Below, in pieces: positions 30,887 through 39,700 of a DNA stretch of 64,000 nt. The DNA comes from Pseudochrobactrum kiredjianiae (lineage in GTDB: Bacteria > Pseudomonadota > Alphaproteobacteria > Rhizobiales > Rhizobiaceae): contig NZ_JAUCBM010000009.1 in NCBI RefSeq assembly GCF_030362795.1, positions 1 to 64,000 of the forward strand, read 5' to 3'. A program made the translations under genes and the position numbers. The notes beneath the pieces are model-generated. The model saw only the letters and a program-made list of their open reading frames with translations, was not told the origin of the DNA and did no database searches. How positions within the stretch are numbered: position 1 is the stretch's first letter; each line of letters begins with the position of its first letter.

Positions 30887-32344
30887 ATGCCGACAATTCC
30901 ATTTGCTGAGTTCCGCCCTGATGTGGCTGATCTCAATGGAGCCTTCACCGGTGATGTGAATAATGTGCTGTGTGCGGATGGCTCCTATATTCCGTTTCCG
31001 CAGTTTAAGCCTTTGTCTCAAGCGCTGCCATCAGCTTGCCTTGGCGGGTTTATGGCGCGGGATGATCTGGGCGGAACTTATATTATTGCAGGCACGGAAA
31101 CAGGCCTTTACCGATTGGATAATACCGATCTTAGTTGGGTGAATATCTCAAAAGCCGATACGCAGTATAAGGCCAGTCGTGAAGCCCGTTGGTCATTTGC
31201 ACAATTCGGCACATTCGTCATTGCGGTGAATGAAAATGACGCGCCGCAGGTGATTGAGCTTGGTCAGGCTGTGTTCCGTGATCTTGGTGGCAATCCGCCT
31301 CGTGCTGCCATTGTGCGCGTTTGGGGTGACTTTGTTGCCCTGATGGGCTTGCCTGCACATCCGCGCCGTGTGTGGTGGTCTGGCCTGAATGATGCCGAAC
31401 ATTGGACGGTTGGCTCGAAAAACTGCGATTATCAGGAATTCCCCGATGGCGGTGTGGTGCAAGGCTCGACCGAAGCGACGAATCCGCTTGTGTTTCAGGA
31501 AAAAGCCATCCGGCGCGTGACGTTTGTGCCAGGCTCGGTTGAGATATTCACCTTCCAGAAAATCCACGATCAGCGTGGCGCACGCTCACGCCTTTCCATC
31601 GCATCGCGTGCCAATCTGGCCTTTTATGCTGATGAGGGCGGGTTCTTCCAAATCGCGCCTGATGGTTCAATGGCCAATATCGGTTTTGAAAAGGTTGACC
31701 GGACAGTTTTCGATCAAGTGGAATGGTCAGATACCGCTGAAATCATGGGGGTTGTCGATCCGTTTTATTCTCGGGTTTATTTTGCAATCCGGCGCTTTGG
31801 TAATGAAGATTATAACCAGATCTATATCTATGATTGGGCGCTGAGCCGGTGGACAAAGGCCGATATTAAAGCCTCTATGCTGATGTCAGCGGCAACGCTT
31901 GGCTATACGCTGGAAGGGCTGGATGCAGTATCATCTTCAATTGACGCACTGCCATACTCGCTTGATGCCCGCTCATGGCAGGGCGGGTCGCCGGTCTTGG
32001 CAGCGTTTACGCCAGACGGGGCGCTTGGGTTTTTCAACGGTCAGACACAAGAAGCGGTGCTGACCACGCAGGAAATCGGTGACACAGCAGGCGGCATTAC
32101 CCGCATTCATGAAATCTATCTGATTGCAGACACAGATGATGCGCGCCTCACAATCGGCTCACGGTTTCGACGCTCAGACGCATTTCGCTGGCAGGATGAA
32201 CAGGCGCCATCATCGCGCACCGGTATGTATCGGCGCATATCACGCTCACGCTTTCACAAGATCAAAATCCGCATTCCCGCAGGCTCGATTTGGACGCATG
32301 CGCAGGGCATTGAAACCAAAGTCAGCACGGCAGGCTTAAAATGA
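30887..32344 (+). CDS. P22 gp10-like tail hub protein
   Basis: A 485-residue beta-rich protein. Repeated motifs such as 'ARWSFAQFGTFVIAVNENDAP', 'RVWWSGLNDAEHWT', 'FQEKAIRRVTFVPG' and 'VVDPFYSRVYFAIRR' suggest a beta-propeller or hub. They match the family of packaged-DNA stabilisation proteins in short-tailed phages. It should close the portal channel below the adaptor. Confidence 0.78.
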   Translation: MPTIPFAEFRPDVADLNGAFTGDVNNVLCADGSYIPFPQFKPLSQALPSACLGGFMARDDLGGTYIIAGTETGLYRLDNTDLSWVNISKADTQYKASREARWSFAQFGTFVIAVNENDAPQVIELGQAVFRDLGGNPPRAAIVRVWGDFVALMGLPAHPRRVWWSGLNDAEHWTVGSKNCDYQEFPDGGVVQGSTEATNPLVFQEKAIRRVTFVPGSVEIFTFQKIHDQRGARSRLSIASRANLAFYADEGGFFQIAPDGSMANIGFEKVDRTVFDQVEWSDTAEIMGVVDPFYSRVYFAIRRFGNEDYNQIYIYDWALSRWTKADIKASMLMSAATLGYTLEGLDAVSSSIDALPYSLDARSWQGGSPVLAAFTPDGALGFFNGQTQEAVLTTQEIGDTAGGITRIHEIYLIADTDDARLTIGSRFRRSDAFRWQDEQAPSSRTGMYRRISRSRFHKIKIRIPAGSIWTHAQGIETKVSTAGLK

Positions 32345-32772
32345 CACTCGATATTCATCTGACCAGTGATTGGCAGCCAGAGCGCATTGCGCGTTATGGG
32401 CGGCAGATCACGGCATCCATGCAGCAAATGGTGGCGCGGTTTCCTAAAGATATCGAGATTAAATCTCTGATGCGGGAAATCCTCGCCGGTGAGCGCCAGC
32501 TTTGGTTGATCCTTGATGGCGAGGAATACGTTTCCTTTGTCCTCACTGAGATCAAACACAATCAGGCAACGGATCATCGCACGATCATGGTGACAGTTCT
32601 CGCCGGTGAGGATGGTTTAGACAGCACGCCATTGATTGAAAAAATAGAACAATATGGCCGCGATAAGGGTTGCCATGAATGTAGTGTTCTTGGCCGTTTG
32701 GGCTGGAAACGTGCATTGGCAAAACAGGGCTATGGCGCGGAACTGGCAATGTTTCGGAAAGGACTGACATAA
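32341..32772 (+). CDS. GNAT-like protein in the tail operon
   Basis: A 143-residue protein. 'LAGERQLWLILDGEEYVSFVLTEI', 'RTIMVTVLAGEDG' and 'CHECSVLGRLGWKRALAKQGY' follow the GNAT acetyltransferase strand order, ending with the typical 'GWKRALAKQGY' segment. It overlaps both neighbours by 1-4 bases. Such proteins recur in this place in short-tailed phages without known substrate. A structural role is possible. Confidence 0.65.
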   Translation: MTLDIHLTSDWQPERIARYGRQITASMQQMVARFPKDIEIKSLMREILAGERQLWLILDGEEYVSFVLTEIKHNQATDHRTIMVTVLAGEDGLDSTPLIEKIEQYGRDKGCHECSVLGRLGWKRALAKQGYGAELAMFRKGLT

Positions 32773-33791
32773 TGGGCAAAAAAGGCGGCTCACAGACACA
32801 GACAACCGAGAATAAGCCGCCTGCATGGGCTGAGCCTTTGTTCAAAAAGTCTGCCAGCGAGGCCATGAACCTCTACAACAGCGGCAAGGGTGGTAACGTC
32901 TATCAAGGCCAGACCGTTGCCGATCTTGGAGCAAACACGCAGGTCGGTATTGGCAGCGTGATGAATGGCGGGGCGGATTATGGTGCTTTGCGTGATCAGG
33001 CAGGGCAGCCAACCAGTGCGCAGACCAATTTGCAGGATTATGCCTCCGGTAAATATCTCAAAGAGGGCAATCCTTATTACCGCGAGCGGCTCAACAATGA
33101 GATTACTTCTGCCAATGACCTGATCCAAAGCCAGTTTGCCGGATCGGGGCGTTATGGCTCCGGTGCCAATACGGATGTATTGGGCAAGAATACCACTAAC
33201 ATGCTGCTGCAAGGGTTGGAGAGCGATTACAACCGCGCAATGGACAATCAGTTCAAGGCTGTTGGCGCGATTGATAGCGCCAATTCTCAGTCTATCCAGA
33301 ACCAGCTTGGGGTTGATGCTGCACAGCTTGGTCGTGGTCAGGCGCAGATCGGTGCAGGGAGCATTCAGGACAAGAACGCGCAGGATAAGTTGCAGGCCGA
33401 TTATGCCAAATGGCAGGCAGAAGATATGCAGGACTGGACGCGCCTTGGTCTCCTACAAAGTGCGGCTGCGGGTTCTGCGGGCAATTACGGGACGAATACG
33501 CAGACGGTTAATCAGCCGTCTAATCCGCTCGGTGCAATCGGGGCAATTGGCTCGCTGTTTGCGAAATCGGATGCACGGCTCAAAGAAAATATCGAGCATA
33601 CCGGCACTTATGAAAACGGGCTGCCGATGTATGAGTTCAATTACACCGGTGAGCCTACACGCTTCCGGGGGCTGATGGCACATGATGTGGCCGACAAGTA
33701 TCCGGATGCGGTTGTGCTGGAAAATGACGGCTATCTGGCAGTGAATTACGATGCCCTTGGCATTACCATGGAGGTAGTCGCGCATGTTTAA
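32772..33791 (+). CDS. virion protein with C-terminal S74-like chaperone domain
   Basis: A 339-residue protein. The N-terminal 260 residues are Gln/Ala/Gly-rich and helical, as in ejected internal proteins. The C-terminus has the S74 intramolecular chaperone pattern: 'SDARLKENI' with the catalytic Ser and Lys, then 'GLPMYEFNY', 'GLMAHDVADKYPDAV' and 'GYLAVNYDALGI'. In endosialidase-type fibres this domain assembles the trimer and cleaves itself off. It lies where P22 has its ejection-protein genes. Confidence 0.72.
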   Translation: MGKKGGSQTQTTENKPPAWAEPLFKKSASEAMNLYNSGKGGNVYQGQTVADLGANTQVGIGSVMNGGADYGALRDQAGQPTSAQTNLQDYASGKYLKEGNPYYRERLNNEITSANDLIQSQFAGSGRYGSGANTDVLGKNTTNMLLQGLESDYNRAMDNQFKAVGAIDSANSQSIQNQLGVDAAQLGRGQAQIGAGSIQDKNAQDKLQADYAKWQAEDMQDWTRLGLLQSAAAGSAGNYGTNTQTVNQPSNPLGAIGAIGSLFAKSDARLKENIEHTGTYENGLPMYEFNYTGEPTRFRGLMAHDVADKYPDAVVLENDGYLAVNYDALGITMEVVAHV

Positions 33792-34164
33792 TGCTTTGAA
33801 AGGCGCGGGCAGCGCCATGAGTACACTTGTACAGCCAACAGCCGCGGCCACAGGTGCTGCCGCCAATGGCGAGCTGCTCGGCGGTTTGAGTGACAAGCTG
33901 GAAGGTTTCCAGCAGGCAATTGCAGGCACACCGGACAACCGTAATATGTTTTCTCAAGCCTTGCAGGATATGAGTGGTAGCAAACTCGGCAAATATCGCG
34001 CCGAAATGACCGATGCTGAAAAGAGCCGTCAGGATTTACTTGCCCAAATCGGGCAAAACCAGCAAACGCCACAATTCTCACCGGTGCAAATGGCAGGCGG
34101 CCAGCAGGGTAATCCTCTCTCGGCATACATTGCCCAGATGATGGGGAAAGGCGGTCAGGTATAA
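33784..34164 (+). CDS. hypothetical virion-associated protein (126 aa)
   Basis: An Ala/Gln/Gly-rich small protein ('ALKGAGSAMSTLVQP', 'LQDMSGSKLGKYRAEM', 'QFSPVQMAGGQQGNPL'). It overlaps both neighbours. Its composition and place match small P22 gp7-like ejection proteins. Its 'FSPVQ' motif recurs near the C-terminus of the M15 peptidase at 38011-38724. Function is inferred. Confidence 0.55.
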   Translation: MFNALKGAGSAMSTLVQPTAAATGAAANGELLGGLSDKLEGFQQAIAGTPDNRNMFSQALQDMSGSKLGKYRAEMTDAEKSRQDLLAQIGQNQQTPQFSPVQMAGGQQGNPLSAYIAQMMGKGGQV

Positions 34165-35555
34165 TGCGCAATCTTCTCACAAGCTTTCTGGATCAGCGCG
34201 AAACCATCGGTAATTTGCTGGCTCCGTATATCACAGGTCAGACGCAGCAATTTGCAAAACAGCCAAATACGAACATGCTTTTACAGGGAGCAGAAGCTGC
34301 ACAGCAGCCAGCCCCGCCGTTGCCTGCGCCAATTGATGTATTGCAAAAACAGGTCGCAGAGGTGCCGCGAGCGGTCGATCCGATGCCGACGCACTCAACA
34401 TCCCAAGCTATGCCAGCACAGCCGCCACAGTCTAAATCTGGCGGCTTTTTTAATGGCCTGTCCAAGTTTGGTGAAAGCGATTTCGGCCAGCGCCTGGGTG
34501 ATATGATGCTTGGCTGGGGTATGGGCGGCACCATGCAGGACAGCTTGTCTAAGGGCAGTCAGATGATTGCTGCCGGAAACCAAGACCGAAAGACCAAGAA
34601 AACGCAGTTTAGCACCGCTGAATGGCTTAAAAATAAGGGGATGGACGAGGAAGAGGCCAAATATGTTGCTGGCAATCCTCAGGCGTTAAACGCCTATTTG
34701 GTTGCTATGCGTAAAGGCGTTGACCCGACGCAGGCGCTACAGCAGCGCAAGATGGAGCTTGAAATCAACAAGCTGGAAAACCCGCAGCTTTCACCATCTG
34801 ACCAGCTTGCCCGTGAAAAGTTCGAATGGGAGAAAAACAACGGCGGTGGCACGACTGAATATGGCTTAGCGCCACAATACGGCACAGATGAAAACGGTAA
34901 CCCTGTAATCATGCAGCTTGGTAAAAATGGTTCAGCAATCAAAACGCCCTTGCCTGACGGTGTGACGCTCTCAAAAGAACCGATCCGGGTTGATGCCGGA
35001 ACATCTACGGTATTGCTGGATCCGATTACTCGACAGCAGATCGGTGTCATTCCTAAGAACAATGCTGAAGCTGCTGAGGCAACGGCTGATGGTAAAGCCA
35101 AAAGCGAGGCAAAAGCGGCGCTAGGTGGCATTGAGCAGAACGCTAATCAGATGCTGGCGACTATTCAAAGCCTTGAAGATGACCCAAAATTGGATGGTAT
35201 GCTTGGACCCGTAAGCAGCCGCATGTGGAATGTTTCAGGCGATGCGAACCGCGTACAGAGCAAGATGGATCAGATCAATGGTCAGACTTTCTTGCAGGCG
35301 TTCAATAGTCTGCGTGGTGGCGGTGCTATTACTGATGCAGAAGGTGCAAAAGCTACACAAGCATTCGCTCGATTGAATGCGGCGCAAAACCCGAAAGATT
35401 ATCGTGATGCACTGGCTGAACTTCGCGGCATTGTTAATGCTGGTGTAAGCCGTGCGAAAAACGCAGCAAATGGCGGGGGTAGTGGAGCGCCAGCTACACC
35501 GCCACCATTAACGCCAGTAAACATAAACGGGTACTCCATTAAAAAGGTGCAGTAA
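34164..35555 (+). CDS. putative ejection (internal virion) protein (463 aa)
   Basis: A long helical protein without a recognised domain. It has a Pro/Gln-rich N-terminus, a middle with 'EWLKNKGMDEEEAKYVAG' and a C-terminal helical block 'NQMLATIQSLEDDPKLDGMLGPVSS' that resembles parts of phage DNA-transfer proteins. It lies between two similar genes in the P22 gp7/gp20/gp16 region, with ATG overlaps on both sides. The role is inferred. Confidence 0.6.
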   Translation: MRNLLTSFLDQRETIGNLLAPYITGQTQQFAKQPNTNMLLQGAEAAQQPAPPLPAPIDVLQKQVAEVPRAVDPMPTHSTSQAMPAQPPQSKSGGFFNGLSKFGESDFGQRLGDMMLGWGMGGTMQDSLSKGSQMIAAGNQDRKTKKTQFSTAEWLKNKGMDEEEAKYVAGNPQALNAYLVAMRKGVDPTQALQQRKMELEINKLENPQLSPSDQLAREKFEWEKNNGGGTTEYGLAPQYGTDENGNPVIMQLGKNGSAIKTPLPDGVTLSKEPIRVDAGTSTVLLDPITRQQIGVIPKNNAEAAEATADGKAKSEAKAALGGIEQNANQMLATIQSLEDDPKLDGMLGPVSSRMWNVSGDANRVQSKMDQINGQTFLQAFNSLRGGGAITDAEGAKATQAFARLNAAQNPKDYRDALAELRGIVNAGVSRAKNAANGGGSGAPATPPPLTPVNINGYSIKKVQ

Positions 35556-37297
35556 TGGCAAAATTCCAGATTACCGCGCCTGATGGCGGTATGTACGAGA
35601 TTGAGGGCGATAACGAGCAGGGTGCTTTACAGGCTTTGCAGCAGCATCTTGTGGAAAGCCAGCAGAAGCCGCAAGCCAACCCTGACGGAACATTTGGTCA
35701 AGTGCCGGAAGGTATGGTTTTAAACCCTGCTACTGGTCAGATGGAAGATTTGCGAAGCCCCGCAAATCCGAACATTCCGACTGGCTCACTTAATGCACTC
35801 GGCCTTGGCGTGGGGCAGGGCGCAGGCTTTGGAATGCTGGATGAGGCCGTTGCCGGGTTAAGCACTTTGTCTGGTGGTGATTATGATTATAATCTCGGCC
35901 GTATGCGTGAGGCTGAACGACGAGCATCAAGCGAACACCCTGTTTCGTATTATGGCGGGATGCTTGGCGGCGGCGCTGCGCAAGGGATTGGCCTTGGTAG
36001 TGCTGGCTTCTTACCATCAGTCAATATGGTGCAACAGGGGGCGAAACTTCCTGCTGTTGCGCTTGCGTCTGGCGTTGAAGGTTTGGCTCTTGGTGGGGCT
36101 CATGGCTTCGGTGCCGGTGAAGGACTGGAAGGCCGATTAGATGGGGCAAAGACCGGCGCTAAGTGGGGCGCTGCTGCTGGAGTTGTTGCCCCATATGCGG
36201 CTAGAGGGGTTGAAAATATGGCGCGTCGCGCTGTCTCCCCGTTCGCTTCAAGTGCAGAGCGTGCAGCAGCAGTAAGAACTTTACAGAATGAGGGCATTAC
36301 CCTCACAGCAGGGCAGAAAACCGGCAATAATTGGCTGCGCTATCGCGAAAGTGAGCTTGGTGGGGCTAAAGCCGCGCAAATGATTGATGATCAGGGGCGA
36401 GCATTCACAGATGCCGCAATGCGCCGCGCCGGTAGTCAAGGGCTGGCAACAGCTGAGAATATGTCTGCGAATGCTGATCGTTTGAGCCGTGGTTTTAAAA
36501 ACGTATCTTCGCGCAATACTTTACGCGCAGATCGCCAGCTTGCAGATGATATCGTGGGTACGCTTCGGGAATATGACCGAGTTTTGCCTTCTGAGCAGAA
36601 GCAAATCTTAGGCAATCTGACGGCGGATGTGATTGACCGTATTCAGGCTGGCAAAAGCACTATGTCTGGGGTGGACTATCAGGCAGCACGCTCTCGTTTT
36701 TCGAGGCTCGCTCAGAATGCGAGAAACAGAGACCCTGATCTGGCAGAGGCGTTTCGCGGTATTCGCAACTCACTCGATGAGGCGATGTCACGTTCTATCA
36801 GTCCGAAAGATGCGGCAGAGTGGTCATTTCTGCGTAAACAGTACGGAAATATGAAAGTTTTGGAAAAAGCCGCCATGGGTGGTGGCGAAGATGCTGCGCT
36901 TGGCATTATCTCGCCCGCTCGCCTCCGCTTGGCAGCATCGTCAGGCAATCGGGGTGGCTATGCTCGAGGGCAGGGAGATTTTTCAAAGTTGGCGAAGGCA
37001 GGGCAGGCGGTTATGTCTCCGCTGCCAAATTCAGGAACAGCGCAAAGAATGGCGGCGCAAGGTGTATCAGCTGCAATTCTTGGCGGAGGTGGTGGCGCGA
37101 TAGGTGGCCCCGCTGGATTGGCCTTGGGTTTAGCTGGCCCCGCAGCAATCGGAAAAATGCTTATGTCAAAACCGCTGCAGAACTATCTGTCAAATCAGAT
37201 GGTTAATGGAAAGCTGTCAGATGCTGGTCGTGCGCTTATTCAGATGGTTCTAGCGGGACAGTCCGGATCAGCGGCGGGGAGGCTTCCTGCGCCATGA
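35555..37297 (+). CDS. putative ejection protein / membrane-active virion protein (580 aa)
   Basis: It starts with a small domain 'FQITAPDGGMYEIEGDNEQGALQAL', common at the N-terminus of podovirus internal proteins. Gly/Ala-rich amphipathic parts follow ('LGLGVGQGAGFGMLDEAVAG', 'MLGGGAAQGIGLGSAGF'), and near the end a hydrophobic block 'AAILGGGGGAIGGPAGLALG'. This fits a protein that enters the host envelope during DNA delivery. It is the last of three such genes. Confidence 0.62.
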   Translation: MAKFQITAPDGGMYEIEGDNEQGALQALQQHLVESQQKPQANPDGTFGQVPEGMVLNPATGQMEDLRSPANPNIPTGSLNALGLGVGQGAGFGMLDEAVAGLSTLSGGDYDYNLGRMREAERRASSEHPVSYYGGMLGGGAAQGIGLGSAGFLPSVNMVQQGAKLPAVALASGVEGLALGGAHGFGAGEGLEGRLDGAKTGAKWGAAAGVVAPYAARGVENMARRAVSPFASSAERAAAVRTLQNEGITLTAGQKTGNNWLRYRESELGGAKAAQMIDDQGRAFTDAAMRRAGSQGLATAENMSANADRLSRGFKNVSSRNTLRADRQLADDIVGTLREYDRVLPSEQKQILGNLTADVIDRIQAGKSTMSGVDYQAARSRFSRLAQNARNRDPDLAEAFRGIRNSLDEAMSRSISPKDAAEWSFLRKQYGNMKVLEKAAMGGGEDAALGIISPARLRLAASSGNRGGYARGQGDFSKLAKAGQAVMSPLPNSGTAQRMAAQGVSAAILGGGGGAIGGPAGLALGLAGPAAIGKMLMSKPLQNYLSNQMVNGKLSDAGRALIQMVLAGQSGSAAGRLPAP

Positions 37298-37513
37298 TTT
37301 CGGTACGTCGAGGCCAGCAGTATCCGCTACCCAGCTAACTAAAACAACGCCGGTTATTAAACCCACCAACAAGCTGTCCCACTGAATGCCGTCGAAGTAC
37401 TGTAGCACCCAAAAAAGAGCCACAACAACCCAAGCCGCCTTCCAAATCCATTTTGGAGGGCGTTTTTCATTGGGAATGTGCTCTATGGTTTTGGGATCGT
37501 GATCTATCTGCAT
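37268..37513 (-). CDS. small membrane protein on opposite strand (81 aa)
   Basis: A 'WIWKAAWVVVALFWVLQYF' helix and a second hydrophobic segment 'SLLVGLITGVVLVSWV' are followed by a basic end. It overlaps the 3' end of the ejection gene by 30 bases. It is likely a moron expressed from the prophage. Its function is unknown. Confidence 0.55.
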   Translation of the reverse strand: MQIDHDPKTIEHIPNEKRPPKWIWKAAWVVVALFWVLQYFDGIQWDSLLVGLITGVVLVSWVADTAGLDVPKSWRRKPPRR

Positions 37514-37552
37514 AACTCAACAATACTCAATCCTGAAAGGAATGGAAACACC

Positions 37553-37846
37553 ATGTTTAAGCAACATTGGTCGTGCTGTGCCTTACATCGGCTACCAGCA
37601 AAATTCCCGATGAAATGTGACTGTGGTGGTTTTACAGACTGCACAAAACCCGTGAAACTCCGATTTTATGTGGTTTCCAGTCTATACGAGGCTGTAGAAA
37701 ATTTCGTTCAGTTATGGACATACCGGATATATTGGAAGCGTGAAACTGGCGCCAGCCTTCGCCGCTTCCTGTCTGAATCTGCCAAGCATACAGCGATAGG
37801 TCGCCGTCTGCGTCGTACCCGTAAAGGTGAGGCTCAACGGTTCTAA
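37553..37846 (+). CDS. possible Cys-rich protein overlapping an antisense gene
   Basis: The start has AAAGGA upstream. The N-terminus 'HWSCCALHRLPAKFPMKCDC' has a cysteine pattern seen in small zinc-binding phage proteins. The rest of the frame is antisense to 37632-37916 and may be only an extension. One of the two frames is probably spurious. This one is less certain. Confidence 0.35.
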   Translation: MFKQHWSCCALHRLPAKFPMKCDCGGFTDCTKPVKLRFYVVSSLYEAVENFVQLWTYRIYWKRETGASLRRFLSESAKHTAIGRRLRRTRKGEAQRF

Positions 37847-37916
37847 TTTTCCCATTGTATAAGAAGCTAATAATCTTCTTTGCGCGGATAGCATCACAAA
37901 TACCAGTGTGAACCAC
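37632..37916 (-). CDS. small WYL-like conserved protein (94 aa)
   Basis: It contains 'ICDAIRAKKIISFLYNGKIRTVEPHLYGYDADGDLSL', a pattern found in short conserved bacterial and prophage proteins related to the ligand-binding WYL domain but lacking a DNA-binding part. Its reverse orientation within the late operon suggests a moron. The role is unknown; ligand sensing is inference. Confidence 0.62.
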   Translation of the reverse strand: MVHTGICDAIRAKKIISFLYNGKIRTVEPHLYGYDADGDLSLYAWQIQTGSGEGWRQFHASNISGMSITERNFLQPRIDWKPHKIGVSRVLCSL

Positions 37917-38010
37917 GATTCTCTCCTCCTCTATTTTACGAATACTTGAATCAAATCTGCATTAAGTCCACAGCTTCGCTTTTGCGGGGCTTTTTTTATT
38001 GGAGAAAGCC

Positions 38011-38724
38011 ATGTCCTTTGACTTCAAAAAATATGCTGTCGGCGGGGCAATGCGGCCTGATAGCTTCTCAGGACTTGATCAGGGCTTTGCTTCTGCACTG
38101 TCTAATATGTTCGCGGCAGCCCCGCCGGAGATTGCACAGCAGTTGCGCATTACTTCCGGTTTTCGTTCTCCTGAGCGCCAAGCACAGCTTTGGCAGAATG
38201 CCTTGCAGAAATACGGATCGCCGGAAAGAGCGAGAAAATGGGTAGCGCCGCCCGGGCGATCTAATCACAACCACGGTCATGCCGCTGATCTGAAGTATCT
38301 CGACCCGTCTGCAACGGCATGGGCGCATGAAAATGCCGGACGGTTTGGACTGGCTTTCCCGCTTTCTAATGAGAACTGGCATATTGAACTTGCAAACAGG
38401 CGAGGCGGTAAACCTGATCCGGCAATGGTTGCCAGCGCACCACCTTCACAGTCTGCTTTACCGTTGCCAAGTGGTGCAGCTCCACAGGCTGGACAGATTG
38501 CTCAAGAGCAAGCGAATGGTGAGCCTGTTCCTTCCTTTGCAGAAGCTGCGGCAACGTCAGAACCAAGCCGCTCTCAATCCAGTTTGAACGCCCTGCTGCA
38601 AGCCTTTGGACAACAGCCGGAACAAGCCTCACCGTTCTCGCCGGTCCAGTTCGCCGGTGTTTCTCCCAACCAGTCCAATGCCCTTGCTTCTCTCGTGGCC
38701 TCAATTAAACAAGGACGCGCATAA
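38011..38724 (+). CDS. M15-type D-Ala-D-Ala carboxypeptidase-like virion protein
   Basis: A 237-residue protein. The zinc site motifs 'ITSGFRSPERQAQLW', 'SNHNHGHAADLKYLD' (His and Asp ligands) and 'NENWHIELA' (His ligand) are complete in the first 130 residues. A Pro/Gln-rich tail ends 'FSPVQFAGV'. A GGAG site supports the start at 38011. Placed between the ejection and tail collar genes, it is likely carried in the virion to open peptidoglycan during infection rather than for lysis. Confidence 0.82.
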   Translation: MSFDFKKYAVGGAMRPDSFSGLDQGFASALSNMFAAAPPEIAQQLRITSGFRSPERQAQLWQNALQKYGSPERARKWVAPPGRSNHNHGHAADLKYLDPSATAWAHENAGRFGLAFPLSNENWHIELANRRGGKPDPAMVASAPPSQSALPLPSGAAPQAGQIAQEQANGEPVPSFAEAAATSEPSRSQSSLNALLQAFGQQPEQASPFSPVQFAGVSPNQSNALASLVASIKQGRA

Positions 38725-39506
38725 TGCCGATCAAAGATTACAGCACCACGCCATCCTATAATAGCGCTATCAACGGTATTAACATTGCTGAGGGGTGCGC
38801 CCCGTCGAACATCAATAACGCGATCCGGCAGCTTATGGCTGACCTTGCTGATAAGGACGCTTTGAAAGCTTTTCTCAATGTTGTGATCGGCGTTGATGTG
38901 CAGGCCTATAACCCCAAACTTTACAATATGGTTGTGCCGGTTGGCGGGTCTATCGATTGGAACGGTGAGGCCGAACCGGAAGGCTGGATGTTTGAAGATG
39001 GGCGTGAGGTTTCCCGAACAACATATCCGGCTCTATTTGCTGCAATAGGCACGAAATTCGGTGCCGGTAATGGCACGACCACCTTTAATATTCCTGATAG
39101 CTGTGGGCGCGTTTCTGCCGGTCTTAACCGTGGCAAGGCACGGCTGACTGCAAAAGCTGGCGGCGTGGATGGTGATGTGCTTGGCGCGGTTGGCGGCACA
39201 GAGCGCCACAAGCTGACCGCCGAGCAACTGCCGCAGCATTCACACAATGTCAATATTGAAACGACTGAGGATGGTGATCACACGCATAATTACACCATTT
39301 CCAAAGCACGAGACTGGGATAGCGCCGCAGGTGACTGGATCGGTCAGGGTGGCAATGCTCTGGTGCGGACAGGGACGGAGCGTATTCACTGGTCGGGTCG
39401 GCACAAGCACCGCTTGAATGGTGCGACAGATAATTCAGGTAGCGGGCATGATCATAACAACGTACAGCCCACCATCATTAAAAACAAAATCATACGGGTG
39501 CTGTGA
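38724..39506 (+). CDS. phage tail collar domain protein
   Basis: A 260-residue protein. The N-terminal part ('INIAEGCAPSNINNAIRQLMADL') resembles phage fibre attachment segments. The collar domain has 'GGSIDWNGEAEPEGWMFEDGR', 'FAAIGTKFGAGNGTTTFNIPD' and a His-rich metal-binding end ('EQLPQHSHNV', 'GHDHNNVQPT'). It should be part of the tail tip or fibre. Confidence 0.85.
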   Translation: MPIKDYSTTPSYNSAINGINIAEGCAPSNINNAIRQLMADLADKDALKAFLNVVIGVDVQAYNPKLYNMVVPVGGSIDWNGEAEPEGWMFEDGREVSRTTYPALFAAIGTKFGAGNGTTTFNIPDSCGRVSAGLNRGKARLTAKAGGVDGDVLGAVGGTERHKLTAEQLPQHSHNVNIETTEDGDHTHNYTISKARDWDSAAGDWIGQGGNALVRTGTERIHWSGRHKHRLNGATDNSGSGHDHNNVQPTIIKNKIIRVL

Positions 39507-39700
39507 TGGACAGAGCTGCACCGACGCCGCAAGCCATTTCTGGCATATCTGACACGAAAAGCATCCGCGTTTTGCTTCTGGCAAACGGACAACAAATTCA
39601 CGTGCCGCTGAATGGCCTTTTGAAGCCACTTACAGACCGAATTTCTGAACTTGAAGCCCGTTTAGATGCGGCTGGCATTCCAGAGGTGACGCATGGTTGA
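39506..39700 (+). CDS. small tail-associated hypothetical protein (64 aa)
   Basis: A short protein 'IRVLLLANGQQIHVPLNGLLKPLTDRISELEARL' with a C-terminal coiled coil, coupled to the collar gene by TGATG and overlapping the fibre gene. It may trimerise or connect fibre parts. No known family. Confidence 0.6.
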   Translation: MDRAAPTPQAISGISDTKSIRVLLLANGQQIHVPLNGLLKPLTDRISELEARLDAAGIPEVTHG

